Below are positions 46,601 through 51,829 of a stretch of 64,000 bases of DNA, piece by piece. The notes beneath the pieces are model-generated. The model saw nothing but the letters and a program-made list of their open reading frames with translations. It was not told the DNA's origin and ran no database searches. Position numbers and translations under genes: made by a program. The stretch covers positions 67,956,292 through 68,020,291 of the forward strand of contig NC_092628.1 of assembly GCF_039555335.1 (NCBI RefSeq), read 5' to 3'. How positions within the stretch are numbered: position 1 is the first letter of the stretch; each line of letters begins with the position of its first letter. The stretch is from Amphiura filiformis. Taxonomy: Eukaryota; Echinodermata; Ophiuroidea; Amphilepidida; Amphiuridae.

Positions 46601-48631
46601 CACTAATTTATTGAAGGTTCGCTATCTCTAAGGTTCGTTATCACTAATTCCAATAAAGGTCCGCTATACCTAAGGTTCGCTATCACTAATTTTGTTTCAG
46701 GTTCGCTATCCCTAATTAATTAAGGATCGCAATCTCAATAAGGTTCGCTATCTCTAAGGTTCGCTATCACTAATTTCGATTAAGGTTCGCTATACCTAAG
46801 GTTCGTTATCACTAATCTTAAATAAGGTCCACTATCACTAATTTTAAATAAGGTCCGCTATCTCTAATTTCAAATAAGGTCCGCTATCTCTAATTTTAAA
46901 TAAGGACCGCTATAGCGAACCTTATTTGAAATTAGAGATAGCGAACCTTATTTAAAATTAGAGATAGCGAACCTTATTTAAAATTAGAGATAGCGAACCT
47001 TATTTGAAGTTAGTGATAGCGAACCTTAGAGATAGCGAACCTTAGAGATAGCGAACCTTATAGATAGCGGACCTTATTTAAAATTAGAGATAGCGAACCT
47101 TAGGGATACCGGGATTGTTAAAATTAGAGATAGCGGACCTTATTTTAAATTAGTGATAGCGAACCTTAGAGAGATAGCGAACCTTCAATAAATTAGTGAT
47201 AGCGGACCTTATTTAAAATTAGAGATAGCGAACCTTATTTAAAATTAGTGATATCGAACCTTAGAAATACCGAACCTTTTTCAAAATTAGTGATATCAAC
47301 CTTAGGTATAGCGAACCTTTTTCGTAATTAGTGATAACGAACCTTAGAGATAGCGAACCTTAGAGATAGCGAACCTTAGAGATAGCGAACCGTAACCCGG
47401 CATAACGCCTAGTGCAGGGCAATACATTCAAAAATAGTGTAACCCATTGCTATGGTAATTAATCCTGTTACATCACTACCTAGTACTTCTACAGTGAATT
47501 GTCTCCTTCATGAGTGACATACAAACAAGATTTTCAACATAGAATTATAAAAAATGAACAAATTATAGAATATTTCCAAGTACCTTACCTAGAAATGGAT
47601 GGTTCCAGTCTTAGTTTCATGAGATCATTCAATAGTGTGGAGCTTAGCTGTTGCAGTTCCTCCAATTCACGCCAATAATCCTGTAATTGCAAGCATTTTG
47701 GTACAAAATAGCGGCATAGATGATTAATAATTTTAAAGCATTCAACTCATTTTAAAGAGGGTACTACACCCCTCGATAAATTTGCACATTTTTGCATTTT
47801 TCTCAAAAACTAATAACACACTGCCGGTAACAAAAGTGATGTATATATTATAGGGGCAAGGAATCCAATTACTACACTGGAATTTCAGTGACCCAAGACA
47901 AGCGGTTCGTTATTTATGATAAGGTACCGCTAGGATGTACCTCATTTCTTATCATGTATACTGAACTGCTTGTCTTGAGTCACTGAAATTTCAGTGTAGT
48001 ATAATTGATTCCTTGCCCCAATAATATACATAACTTTTGTTACCAGTGTGTTATTATTTTTGAGAAAATGCAAAAATTGTCACAAATTTATCACATGGGT
48101 GTAGTACCCCCTTAATCAAGCAGTCCGAATTTTGAGCCATACAAGTTTACATTCCAGCAGTGTGGGCACACCTGACGTTGAAATCACGTTGAAACTTCGA
48201 CGTAAAAACCAGGTTGAATTCAATTTCATGTTGTATTTTCAAATGGACTTCAACCTAATTTCAAACCTCCTTATTTTTTGCATTGAAAGTTGGTTGAAAT
48301 CAGGTTAAAATTTAAATGTTTTTTTAAATTTTTATCAACGGTCGTTGAAATTTCAACCCGATTTCAACTAAACCTCCAGGTTGAAATCATGTTGAAATCA
48401 GCTTAGGTTGAAACTTCAACGTTGGATCAACGTTTATTCAACGTCGAAATCCTAACCTGTGCCCACTGGGATGGTGAACTATTAGTTTAAAAGTCACGAA
48501 ATGTAAGCTTTTAGCTTACATGTTACTCACACAGCTCACTCAGTTCATGATCACTATCTATGAGTATGAGTTCAACTTACTTGATCAAGTTGATGACGTG
48601 CTGACTCTTTATGTTTACGTCTATGTGTCAT
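19582..48631 (-). CDS. CEP70: CEP70, centrosomal protein of 70 kDa (middle and C-terminal part)
   Basis: Nine minus-strand exons were placed: 48581-48631, 47589-47680, 45370-45453, 44961-45059, 43023-43184, 22272-22437, 21635-21749, 21148-21227, 19582-19643. Splice phases agree throughout (one exon needs one added base). Diagnostic stretches are HVIPTIEHWQDQLISL, HFRNLFDVPTEEGVYARMND followed by VYIRLAEM, KLEHYHKFYPVFDAM and VVPAVRALKLL, corresponding to human [33 protein letters not shown] and VPAVKKLKVL. In vertebrates CEP70 binds gamma-tubulin and organises microtubules at the centrosome. The conserved N-terminal coiled coil is not found, and one expected internal segment is missing, so the model is incomplete. 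Confidence 0.88.
19740..19885. repeat. Dispersed repeat copy 1 (ATCAAAATGATTACAACACA)
   Basis: The stretch from AGGTCAACTGGTTCAAACTA through ATCAAAATGATTACAACACA to GTGAACCAGTAACAT recurs with changes at 61100-61255. In the minus direction it contains GTTACTGGTTCA, loosely like a tRNA B box, so a SINE is possible. It lies in the last CEP70 intron. Confidence 0.55.
20011..21147. other. CEP70 intron sequence
   Basis: AT-rich intron between the last two exons. It includes a GGACGGACAGACGGACGG-type simple repeat near 20878-20897. No element ends or coding exon recognised. Confidence 0.5.
21148..21227 (-). CDS. CEP70: CEP70 exon: KLEHYHKFYPVFDAM
   Basis: Acceptor CTGTTACAG, donor GTATGC, 80 nt in phases 2 to 1. 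It encodes RLITKLEHYHKFYPVFDAM followed by ARELVQVL, matching human [24 protein letters not shown]. Confidence 0.9.
21635..21749 (-). CDS. CEP70: CEP70 exon: VLNGVNRLCELHSG
   Basis: Acceptor ATATTGCAG, donor GTATGT, 115 nt. It encodes DDAPISSVLNGVNRLCELHS followed by GTTAQLLSELMQEERLD. It corresponds to the human segment CVLVSTVGKLCRLINEDV. Phases match both neighbours. Confidence 0.88.
22021..22245. repeat. Non-autonomous element fragment with AGTGGCGGC end, copy 1
   Basis: GCAGTGGCGGCCCCCTCCCC at the left and a stretch GCAAAATTTGTTGATTTTAC followed by CCCTGAAATTCAC recur at 59710-59830 (CAGTGGCGGCACCAGG; GTGAATTTCAGGGGGGGTAA). A CAGTGGCG-type end resembles hAT terminal repeats. This copy abuts the CEP70 exon at 22272. 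Confidence 0.5.
22272..22437 (-). CDS. CEP70: CEP70 exon: HFRNLFDVPTEEGVYARMND
   Basis: Acceptor CTATTTACAG, donor GTAAGT, 166 nt. It encodes NTKSSRPDHVKMVEHFRNLF followed by DVPTEEGVYARMNDVYIRLA and EMQNVYRSLKGVLRL. This is the most conserved part of CEP70 (human [20 protein letters not shown], then EVYTRLGEM) and fixes the identity of the gene. Confidence 0.95.
22771..23030. repeat. MITE-like element, TIR ATATATGTGACACGATCAAG
   Basis: ATATATGTGACACGATCAAG followed by GGAAATGAGTC is mirrored by GACTCATTCCCCTTGATCAT followed by GTCACATATT. It lies in the large CEP70 intron. Confidence 0.75.
23180..23397. repeat. MITE-like element, TIR TTAAGGGATGCA
   Basis: TTAAGGGATGCAACATGG at the left faces AATGGTGCATCCCTAAATT at the right. 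The interior contains TTTTTTCGTCGCC, also found in the 1924-2201 element. Confidence 0.6.
23861..24156. repeat. MITE-like element, TIR GGGGGGTCACTCCCATTGTG
   Basis: GGGGGTCACTCCCATTGTGG followed by CCTGTACACCATC is mirrored by GATGGTGTACAGGCCACAAT followed by GGGACTGACCCCCC. The stretch after it (to about 24490) repeats GGGGTCATTGGGTA several times. Confidence 0.7.
26110..26900 (+). repeat. Tandem duplication of about 490 bp unit, diverged
   Basis: AATGGTGTCTTGCAGCATGC, TCATGCATGGTA, TAGGAGTGGGATTTTTGACG and ATTGAGCGCGGAAATGGAAA occur in that order at 26140-26395. They recur, changed, at 26645-26905. The first copy contains a poly-C tract at 26404-26417. Confidence 0.65.
26981..27326. repeat. 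MITE-like element, TIR TAAAGCCACGATTTCTCCGT
   Basis: TAAAGCCACGATTTCTCCGT followed by G is mirrored by CACGGAGAAATCGTGGCTTT followed by A. The interior has short CCGTG motifs (AATTCCGTGTTAC and TTCCGTGAATTTTTCCG). Confidence 0.75.
27448..27640 (-). mobile_element. Non-LTR retrotransposon fragment: reverse transcriptase
   Basis: The minus-strand frame reads LREEQCWFRISRGTSDAVFT followed by VRQIYEKAKERRIPIHWNFV and D. This matches the RT core of Jockey/RTE-type elements (EEQ.GFR.GR.T.D..F..RQ..EK......L...FVD). The frame is short and cut at both ends. Confidence 0.75.
28060..28300 (-). mobile_element. Non-LTR retrotransposon fragment: endonuclease joined to RT start
   Basis: The minus strand reads RILMGDFNAKIGSDSKAWTP followed by AMGKYGIGK, an apurinic-like endonuclease motif. 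After a frame change it reads LLKIINTAWVEGKIPEDWSK followed by GLITPVYKKGDKLDPANY, the start of the RT domain. The element has lost the sequence between the two. It is probably part of the same insertion as 27448-27640, since their order on the minus strand is right. Confidence 0.75.
28664..29009. repeat. TTAA-flanked palindromic MITE (centre TTCTGGTGCACCAGAA), copy 1
   Basis: TTAA lies at both ends. The ends AAAGGAGTATTTCGTGATCC (left) and GGATCACGAAATGCCCTTTT (right) are inverted. The centre is the perfect palindrome AATTTCGTTCTGGTGCACCA followed by GAACGAAATT near 28828-28857. Sibling copies lie at 32440-32792 and 49637-49880. A stray TACCGTAACCACTCG at 28641-28655 comes from the element family at 32313-33034. 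Confidence 0.8.
30870..31010. repeat. Palindromic element, TIR GGGGTTCATTCAT
   Basis: GGGGTTCATTCATTTCATAT and TTATGACTAAACGGTTGTTT are mirrored by AACTGTTTAGTCATGAAAAT and ATATGAATGAACCCC. The inner GCGGCCCGAGGGC facing GCCCAAGGGGCCGC closes the hairpin. A half copy lies at 31726-31792. Confidence 0.7.
32134..32286. repeat. Palindromic element, TIR AGGTTAATAACT
   Basis: GAGGTTAATAACTTTGCATC followed by GGTAATATGTCGGGCATTGT pairs with ACAATGCCCTCCAAATAACC followed by GATGCGCAGTTATTAACCTC. The inner GTGAAAAATCTAAACATTTT and AAAATGTTTATAGATTTTTC also pair. Confidence 0.7.
32313..33034. repeat. Element with TIR TACCGTAACCACCCGGGTAT, hosting a nested MITE
   Basis: TACCGTAACCACCCGGGTAT followed by AAGCCCA at the left is mirrored by TGGGCTTATACCCGAGTGGT followed by TACGGTA at the right. 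Subterminal TATAAGCCCA repeats follow at the left. The interior is interrupted by the TTAA-flanked palindromic MITE at 32440-32792, giving a relative age order. Confidence 0.75.
32440..32792. repeat. TTAA-flanked palindromic MITE, copy 2 (nested)
   Basis: This has the same ends and TTCTGGTGCACCAGAA centre as 28664-29009, in the opposite orientation. TTAA flanks both ends and it is inserted in the 32313-33034 element. Confidence 0.8.
33417..33656. repeat. MITE-like element, TIR CTAAGGGCTCATATTGAAAT, copy 2
   Basis: Inverted relative to the copy at 191-413. The ends read TTAGGGCTCTTTTTGAAATT and GTATTTCAATATGAGCCCTT. Shared interior pieces include GCTTTCCTGTGCTAGCC and GGGGAATCCTGCCTTCTTTC. 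Confidence 0.75.
33996..35393 (+). CDS. C2H2 zinc-finger protein with three transposase-like HTH domains
   Basis: A 465-aa single-exon reading frame; ATG in a good context (CAAGATGGC), with an acceptor ATTTTCACAG at 33931-33940 suggesting a 5' UTR exon upstream. Domains in order: a degenerate finger (C88, C91), C2H2 fingers at 136-157 and 165-186, a Brinker/CENP-B-like helix-turn-helix at about 212-255 (EKIDVLDWHR...AAKWGCNRKTIAHW), an acidic run D274-D284, a second copy of this HTH at about 297-340 (EEKVEIVDWF...VSTWGCDRKSLRQW), and a CENP-B/Tc5-type HTH at about 362-424 (SSGWIKRWKIRNGI). No DDE catalytic domain follows, so this looks like a domesticated pogo-type DNA-binding module fused to fingers. 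It probably binds DNA in the nucleus; its target is unknown. It lies in a CEP70 intron on the opposite strand. Confidence 0.85.
   Translation: MADSEIPLSHLHQLKSDIKMSSSQSQEASCSSSKGMDNSKVTINKASTSEIIIHLHTDQEQVKARRKHMSTGTGVTCIKENSQSCHVCVYCGESFGRIKSFNCHKRPNPPELLSDDCEAVQLNIGDDAGMTNPQKCWDCGYVGDGLNELMKHKQTEHPNTVKFTCKFCGQVFAERKKLDQHKKTVHQSETQVDKGRKKVVVSSKKDASLKMKKRSLKEKIDVLDWHRANGSKPSLTAAKWGCNRKTIAHWDKNYDLYASHLSAINERKRGKTLDDDDDDDDNDDNKGTYPRGPTKRQSWTVEEKVEIVDWFRSAGRNTCMTVSTWGCDRKSLRQWDSKYEQLKKLSETDNKMKNKRKLHGGHPMLSQELDSEVLCYFKTQYDKGHIMPFTEISVKAQETAERLGIEGFKASSGWIKRWKIRNGITVGIRKKKGLEEEPDYTDIPLTVPGVSSDAPTQVPMWLTPR
35691..35696 (+). promoter_or_regulatory. Candidate poly(A) signal (ATTAAA) of the ZNF-HTH gene
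   Basis: ATTAAA about 300 nt after the stop codon; no AATAAA is closer. Confidence 0.3.
35929..36112. repeat. Foldback element with core GTGACGCAACCGCG, copy A
   Basis: The arms AGTAACGCCATGTTGGATAG and CAGTGGCAGATTCGAAT pair with ATTCGAATCTGCCACTG and CAACATGGCGTTACT. The loop carries GGGAATTTGTTAGTAAGCTT followed by GTGACGCAACCGCG at 36029-36061. Elements at 52540-52682 and 58521-58712 carry the same core with other arms. Confidence 0.75.
36317..36491. repeat. MITE-like element, TIR GGGAAAATAATGACACAACA
   Basis: GGGAAAATAATGACACAACA followed by TCCAATGGGGGAATAAC is mirrored by GTTATTCCCCCACTGGATGT followed by TGTGTCATATTTTCCC. It lies about 145 bp upstream of the 17-finger reading frame. 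Confidence 0.75.
36635..38867 (+). CDS. 17-finger C2H2 zinc-finger gene, broken by a frameshift and a nonsense codon
   Basis: Three reading frames (36635-37117, 37110-37796, 37848-38867) make one protein of tandem C2H2 fingers, most joined by TGEKPY-like linkers. Finger 1 is isolated (CWRCGRVYDSVDLLQQHIKS then H), and finger 2 has one residue too few between its cysteines (YCHCGKSY). Fingers 3-17 are regular. A C-terminal tail of about 190 residues without fingers contains IKQEPQD, a SUMO-site-like motif; IKTE near the N-terminus is similar. Two breaks interrupt the frame: a missing dinucleotide at 37109-37117 and TAA for GAA at 37794. The rest is intact, so it is either a very recent pseudogene, a null allele, or a sequence-error product. 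Probable start at 36635, with a good acceptor (TTTTTGGCTCCAG) ending at 36572. Likely a nuclear DNA-binding protein. Confidence 0.8.
37109..37117 (+). other. Two-base deletion in a GT run (frameshift in finger 3/4 linker)
   Basis: TATGTGTAA ends the first frame right after GERPYV. One more GT unit would give PYVCKFCKHGF, supplying the first zinc-binding cysteine of finger 4 and joining the second frame. A one-base insertion would shift to the same frame but lose that cysteine, so a dinucleotide loss is the better reading. Confidence 0.75.
37794..37796 (+). other. In-frame nonsense codon TAA in a TGERPYK linker
   Basis: HTG-stop-RPYKC: the frame is unchanged on both sides, and the expected linker residue is glutamate (GAA). 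A single G-to-T change explains it. The downstream fingers are fully preserved. Confidence 0.8.
39013..39057 (+). other. Hairpin in the 3' UTR of the 17-finger gene
   Basis: GTACATAATGTAGTC at 39013-39027 and GACTACATTATGTAC at 39043-39057 are perfect 15-base arms around a 15-base loop. It lies about 45 bases before the poly(A) signal. Confidence 0.65.
39100..39105 (+). promoter_or_regulatory. Candidate poly(A) signal of the 17-finger gene
   Basis: AATAAA 233 nt past the stop codon, followed by a T/G-rich stretch. Confidence 0.5.
39106..40062. other. CEP70 intron sequence, no gene seen
   Basis: AT-rich DNA with no element ends, repeats or coding exon that I can identify. Confidence 0.45.
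40063..40555. repeat. MITE-like element, TIR TAAGCCAAA..AATTAAGGTACC, copy 2
   Basis: AGCCAAAAAATTAAGGTACC followed by AGTTATGGTCACCCCCTGTA is mirrored by TACAGGGATGAACACAACTG followed by GTACCTTAATTCTTTGGCTT. Sibling of 17653-18058. It directly abuts the Tc1-like element that follows. Confidence 0.75.
40563..41507 (-). mobile_element. Decayed Tc1-like transposon with long inverted repeats
   Basis: The ends AAACTCCTCAACAAAAGTTT followed by GGAAAGTTT and the reverse complement near 41481-41507 begin inverted repeats of about 200 bp with a few gaps; both copies include GTCTCAAACAGAATGTGCCA. The minus strand still shows the Tc1 motif INPDLNPIDHL followed by HVWDQLG, upstream of which lies NNASPHRSRVINDYLQNMG. 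Stops and deletions break the frame, and the element is flanked by TA-containing sequence as expected for Tc1/mariner. Confidence 0.8.
41508..43022. other. CEP70 intron sequence
   Basis: Contains a near-perfect palindrome at 42770-42811 (GGATGTACATGTACAGCATT, a 2-base spacer, then AATGCTGTACATGTACATCC). No further coding exon is supported, though one CEP70 exon is expected somewhere between 22438 and 43022. Confidence 0.5.
43023..43184 (-). CDS. CEP70: CEP70 exon: HVIPTIEHWQDQLISL
   Basis: A 54-codon phase-0 exon after a TTGTTTACAG acceptor, with a GTAAGT donor. It begins FTTEVLDVIDRGQELHLPIQ and ends SHSHVIPTIEHWQDQLISLR, matching human YFQVLCSINSIIHNP and [19 protein letters not shown]. 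Confidence 0.9.
43305..43372. repeat. Short inverted repeat around CAATCAAACT
   Basis: CCCCATCAATCAAACTGTAC followed by GGCC faces GGACCGCAGAGTTTGATTGA followed by CAGGG. Possibly the remnant of a small foldback element. Confidence 0.5.
44172..44263 (-). repeat. tRNA-like SINE head (A box and B box)
   Basis: The minus strand holds a consensus B box, GGTTCGAATCC (44183-44193), followed by CGGGGGTACCACA. Upstream is an A-box-like TGGCTACAGGCTGG (44244-44257). The 5' part does not pair with the acceptor-like 3' end, so it is a tRNA-derived repeat and not a functional tRNA. Confidence 0.5.
44364..44925. repeat. MITE-like element, TIR AAGGGATCGGATAG, copy 2, interrupted
   Basis: Sibling of 9983-10309: it begins AAGGGATCGGATAGTAATAT and ends near AATACTGTGCAAATGTTGCT followed by ATCCAA. 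It is split by another inverted-repeat element at 44508-44806. Confidence 0.75.
44508..44806. repeat. Nested element, TIR TGTGACCTGCTACCAC
   Basis: TGTGACCTGCTACCACGAAA followed by TCAGCGTAAAGTCGCA at the left faces TGCCGATTTTGTGGTAGCAG followed by GTCACA at the right. It sits inside the 44364-44925 element, so it inserted later. Confidence 0.75.
44961..45059 (-). CDS. CEP70: CEP70 exon with a one-base frame break
   Basis: Acceptor ACATCTAG, donor GTAAAC. It reads QHARHRSKHTPAPWPDSDKK in one frame and VNPIHYQQMQQ in the next. One base is missing in the A7 run (T7 on the plus strand, 44995-45001); with A8 the two parts join and the exon becomes 100 nt, which both neighbouring phases require. 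It matches the human region DEPSKYNQQQALIDQ. Confidence 0.82.
44995..45001 (-). other. Likely single-base deletion in an A run within CEP70 exon
   Basis: As read, neither frame stays open across the exon. An eighth A restores one continuous frame and the correct splice phase. Confidence 0.7.
45370..45453 (-). CDS. CEP70: CEP70 exon: coiled-coil segment
   Basis: Acceptor TTGCAG, donor GTACTC, 84 nt. It encodes STRNMRKIDRIIGKAEEQIE followed by VLRKWHA, rich in charged residues with heptad-like spacing. It corresponds to human [20 protein letters not shown]. Phases fit both neighbours. Confidence 0.85.
46109..47478. repeat. Giant foldback element of inverted GGTTCGCTATCTCTAA arrays
   Basis: The outer inverted ends read TAGTGATGTAACAGGATTAT (left) and, reverse-complemented, TAGTGATGTAACAGGATTAA (right), continuing to TGTATTGCCCTGCACTA on both sides. 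From about 46320 the left arm is more than twenty tandem, variable copies of AAGGTTCGCTATCTCTAATT (variants GGTCCGC, TATCACTAA, TATACCTAA). From about 46913 the right arm is the same array reverse-complemented, up to 47390. The centre is AAGGACCGCTATAGCGAACC followed by TT. No coding capacity. It lies in the CEP70 intron between the exons at 45453 and 47589. Confidence 0.9.
47589..47680 (-). CDS. CEP70: CEP70 exon: DYWRELEELQQLSSTLL
   Basis: Acceptor GCAATTACAG, donor GTAAGG, 92 nt. It encodes DYWRELEELQQLSSTLLNDL followed by MKLRLEPSIS, predicted helical. Phases fit neighbours on both sides. Confidence 0.85.
47752..48115. repeat. TTAA-flanked MITE, TIR GGGTACTACACCCCT, copy 3
   Basis: TTAA at both ends. 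The termini are as in 4012-4370, and the interior is closest to 18132-18409 (ACCGCTAGGATGTACCTCAT, AGTGACCCAAGACAAGCGGT). Confidence 0.8.
48158..48471. repeat. Repeat with GTTGAAATC units, ends CAGTGTGGGCAC / GTGCCCACTGGG
   Basis: CAGTGTGGGCACACCTGACG at the left faces TAACCTGTGCCCACTGGG at the right. The interior is built from variants of GGTTGAAATCA in both orientations (ACGTTGAAACTTC, TCAACGTTTATTCAACG). This style of GTTGAAAT repeat is known from other animal genomes. Confidence 0.7.
48581..48631 (-). CDS. CEP70: CEP70 most 5' exon placed; candidate start ATG
   Basis: MTHRRKHKESARHQLDQ runs into a GTAAGT donor and joins in phase 0 to DYWRELEEL. The frame stays open upstream of the ATG for a further 23 codons (ending TDWSFINLIK before the M) until a TGA, so the exon may start earlier with an acceptor instead of an initiator. 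Human CEP70 has about 200 more N-terminal residues, which I cannot find in this window. Confidence 0.6.
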
Positions 48632-49239
48632 CTTGATAAGATTTATAAATGACCAGTCTGTACGTTTAGGGGATCCAACCTTTTTTTCTGTTATTTTTCA
48701 ACCAATTTTGTTCGATTTTATAAACAACGGTTTCGAGATTTCAAGTTGGCCGGTAGTCTTATTTACAGCCCTGGTGACAATTAGCCGGATAGAGAAAGCC
48801 GGTAGTAACAACCGCCACCTATACTTCCTTACTAAAGGGGTGGGTGACGAGGGAGAAATTTGGAGTTGACACATTGAAAAAAAGAATACCGAAGAATAAA
48901 AAGAACAAATAAAAACTAAAAGCGGGAACTAAAGACCAATTGAATAGGCGCAAGGCCTACTTTATAGACTGGTTCTATTTTGGAAATATCATGTTATATC
49001 CGGCAAGTTTGAGTAATGATTTGGCAACCAGCTAATCTGCACTTTTAGGGGAGGGATGGATGTAACAGATTTTGCATTTTTGAGTGTAACTGGCGCTTGA
49101 CAGGTAGCAGGTTATTAAATTTGCATAAATTAGAGAGATTCGGGTCTTATCTTAATATCCAAGCAGGTTTTATATGCCTAAAACAGGTACTTCTGAATAC
49201 AAAATACTTCAGCAGGAGCTAGCAGGCGATTGTCCCCAG

Positions 49240-49915
49240 GGTAAGGGGCAATTGTTACACATCTCTGGGTCAAGAAAACATAATGTAGGGCCCCTATATT
49301 TTGAAAATCGGGGTCAGTTGTAACAATCTAAAATTCAGTGGAGATAAAAATATTGTTTATTTTCAAATTAGGCCTATGGTAGGCCTACTTTGGTAAGGAA
49401 AATGGGCATTTGATGCATTGTGGGATAGAAAATTAACACATTCTGTCTCCTTTTCTCCTCATTTCAGATAAAAATAGGTGTTACAATTGACCCTGTTACA
49501 ACCGTCCCCAACCCAGGTTGCCATCTTTAATGCGAAATTTTGCACACTAATTAGATTACATGTTCAAAACTTTGTTAACAATAGTGATTGACCCATTATT
49601 TTTTCCAAATATATACCATTATTAAAAAAAAAATAGTTAAAAGGGCATTTCGTGAGCCACAGCATCATCCCCCACTTTTCTAAAAAAATTGCGATTTTTA
49701 TATCACTGGAAACCTCTGGCTGCATAATTTTATCCACAAAAAAATTTCTTGCAGATTAATTTTTTTAGCAAAGATATCGTGAAATTTGAATTTCGTTCTG
49801 GTATACCAGAACGAAATTACAACACATTGTCTATGGAGCAGGGTAATACACATAATCTTGCATAACTCGCAAACGCAAAAAGTGCCCCGTGTTACAATTG
49901 TCCCCGGTCTCCCCT
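49240..49915. repeat. Element with TIR GGGGCAATTGTTACAC, containing a truncated palindromic MITE
   Basis: AAGGGGCAATTGTTACAC at the left faces GTGTTACAATTGTCCCC at the right, with GTTACAATTGACC pieces inside. At 49637-49880 it holds copy 3 of the TTAA palindromic MITE (AAAAGGGCATTTCGTGA; centre TTCTGGTATACCAGAA), which lacks its right end. Confidence 0.6.
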
Positions 49916-51596
49916 ACTGGCCCATCGTATAGGGGGCAAAAATTAATTTGATTCCAATAACACTTTCAAACATGTCAAATTATGCGTCTGGCCCCACAGA
50001 TTCCAGTTAATGTAAAGTTTGTGCGTGTAGGACCTATAGATGAGGTACAAAAGGTCGTCAGAGATTGGAGAGCTTGTCGTGTATGAGGACAATGGGGTGG
50101 GGTTCCTTAAAAGTTTAGGCAAATTGTTTTCCTAGCTTTAGATGTTTCGGAAAAAGAATAGTTTGCACTATCTGCAATGTCTAGTTTATATCATGTTACA
50201 CAGGAAAAAGGTTAACGATAGAGGCACAGCTTCAATTTATAGCATCTATCTCATGAACTTTACATAGCAGATAGGCCTAGTTTAAACTATTCTTTTCCTG
50301 AATGAACCTGAACAGTTTGCATCCATTACGAAAATTGGAGCAATTACCCCTGTACAGCCTACAACAGTGAAAGACCTTTAGGGGGCTGTCATTTTCTTCG
50401 GAAGGGGTGGGTGGGTCATGAATATACTGGGGGGGGGGGGCATAAAACCTTTAGACAAAATATAGGGGGGGGGGGATAATTTTTTAACACCCAAAATAGG
50501 GGGGTTATTTAATTATTAATTGGCTGGTGACTAAATTTTTGCGCACGCAGTGTGCATTTTTTAATTTAACAATCAAAATGTGCGCATAATCTTTCGTTAT
50601 AAAATGTAAAATTTTTGGCAGCCAAGTGGTTTCACTTTTTGGTCGCCGTCCGTTATCCATGTATGGAATTCAGTGGGTATAGCAGGTCTCCAAAAGTTTT
50701 GCACCATTTAACCTTTGTCCCCACCCTCTGACCAGGGAATGCCAAGGTATTTTTACTTCCCCTATAGACATCGACGTGACTGCTCTGCATTCCCCCTTTT
50801 TTTTGATAAACACTTCATACCTTTCCATGCATAAAACATAATACATCTCCAGTGACTGCCCTGCCCAGAGAAAAGAGGTTCATGGATGGCTGAGCTGTTG
50901 GATCAGAACAGGATTGCCTTTCCATGGTCAGAGGGAGGGGATGATAAATTAAAGTGATCTACTACAGTAGACTACTATAGACACAGACCAATAGGGTCAA
51001 TTGATTGGTCCGATAGAAAATTTTCAAAACTTTTCATTACTTCATTCATAGTCTTGAATCTTGTGAACGGGGATAAAACATAGATGGCAAAGAGTAAAAT
51101 GTCATTAAATATGGGACAAAAAATTACAAATGCGGATGAAAATTAGGCTCTGTCTCCCCATACTAAAAGTATAAAAGGCTAGCTCCCCTCCTAGCCTCAT
51201 ACTGTCTTCAACACTAACCATATCCACGTGCATATCCACCCATAGAATCCCGTCTATTGAGCATCACTCACTTCATGACATAATATAACACTAGACACAT
51301 TTCATATATGTTGTATATTTTTTATTACCTATAAGTTACAATAACACTAGCAAATTGATCAAGAAAATTGTTATTTTGATGGAAAATAAAATAAATTCAA
51401 GTTTATAGTATACTTATGTTTTTGAACTTATTTTACATACCAAAAAGAATCAATAATACTTATATTTTTTTTACATGTTTACATGTAGTGTTAACATCAG
51501 GTAATGGAGTACATTTTGTACCTTCTTTTACTCATGCATCCACCAGCTCCACTTGACACCTGCACTCCTCTCTCTGAAGTTGAACTGGTGGGTGTA
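49916..51596. other. Intergenic DNA without a supported gene
   Basis: Contains two poly-G tracts (about 50430-50440 and 50465-50475). No coding exon or clear inverted-repeat element was identified. Confidence 0.45.
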
Positions 51597-51829
51597 TAGA
51601 GAATAAACGATAGGAATTTTTATTTTGCCTATCCTCTACCGTGTGATAGACGACAGGCAGGTCCAATATTTTTATCGTAGTGGATACCGGCGACGACAGG
51701 CAGGTCCAATATTTTGAGTAGTGGATGCCGGCGCAGCCGGTATCCACTACGATAAAAATATTGGACCTGCCTGTCGCTCATCATCAGGTAGAGGATAGGC
51801 AAAATAAAAATTCCTATCGCTTATTCTCA
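51597..51829. repeat. Palindromic element with TAGTGGATGCCGGC centre, copy 1
   Basis: AGAATAAACGATAGGAATTT followed by TTATTTTGCCTATCCTCTAC is mirrored by GTAGAGGATAGGCAAAATAA followed by AAATTCCTATCGCTTATTCT. The inner CAGGCAGGTCCAATATTTTT appears three times, twice left and once inverted right. It is related to 56508-56661. Confidence 0.75.

Noticed and set aside
46320-47390. CRISPR-like regular repeats
   Set aside because: Units vary in sequence and spacing, have no unique spacers and are mirrored; this is animal DNA with spliced genes.
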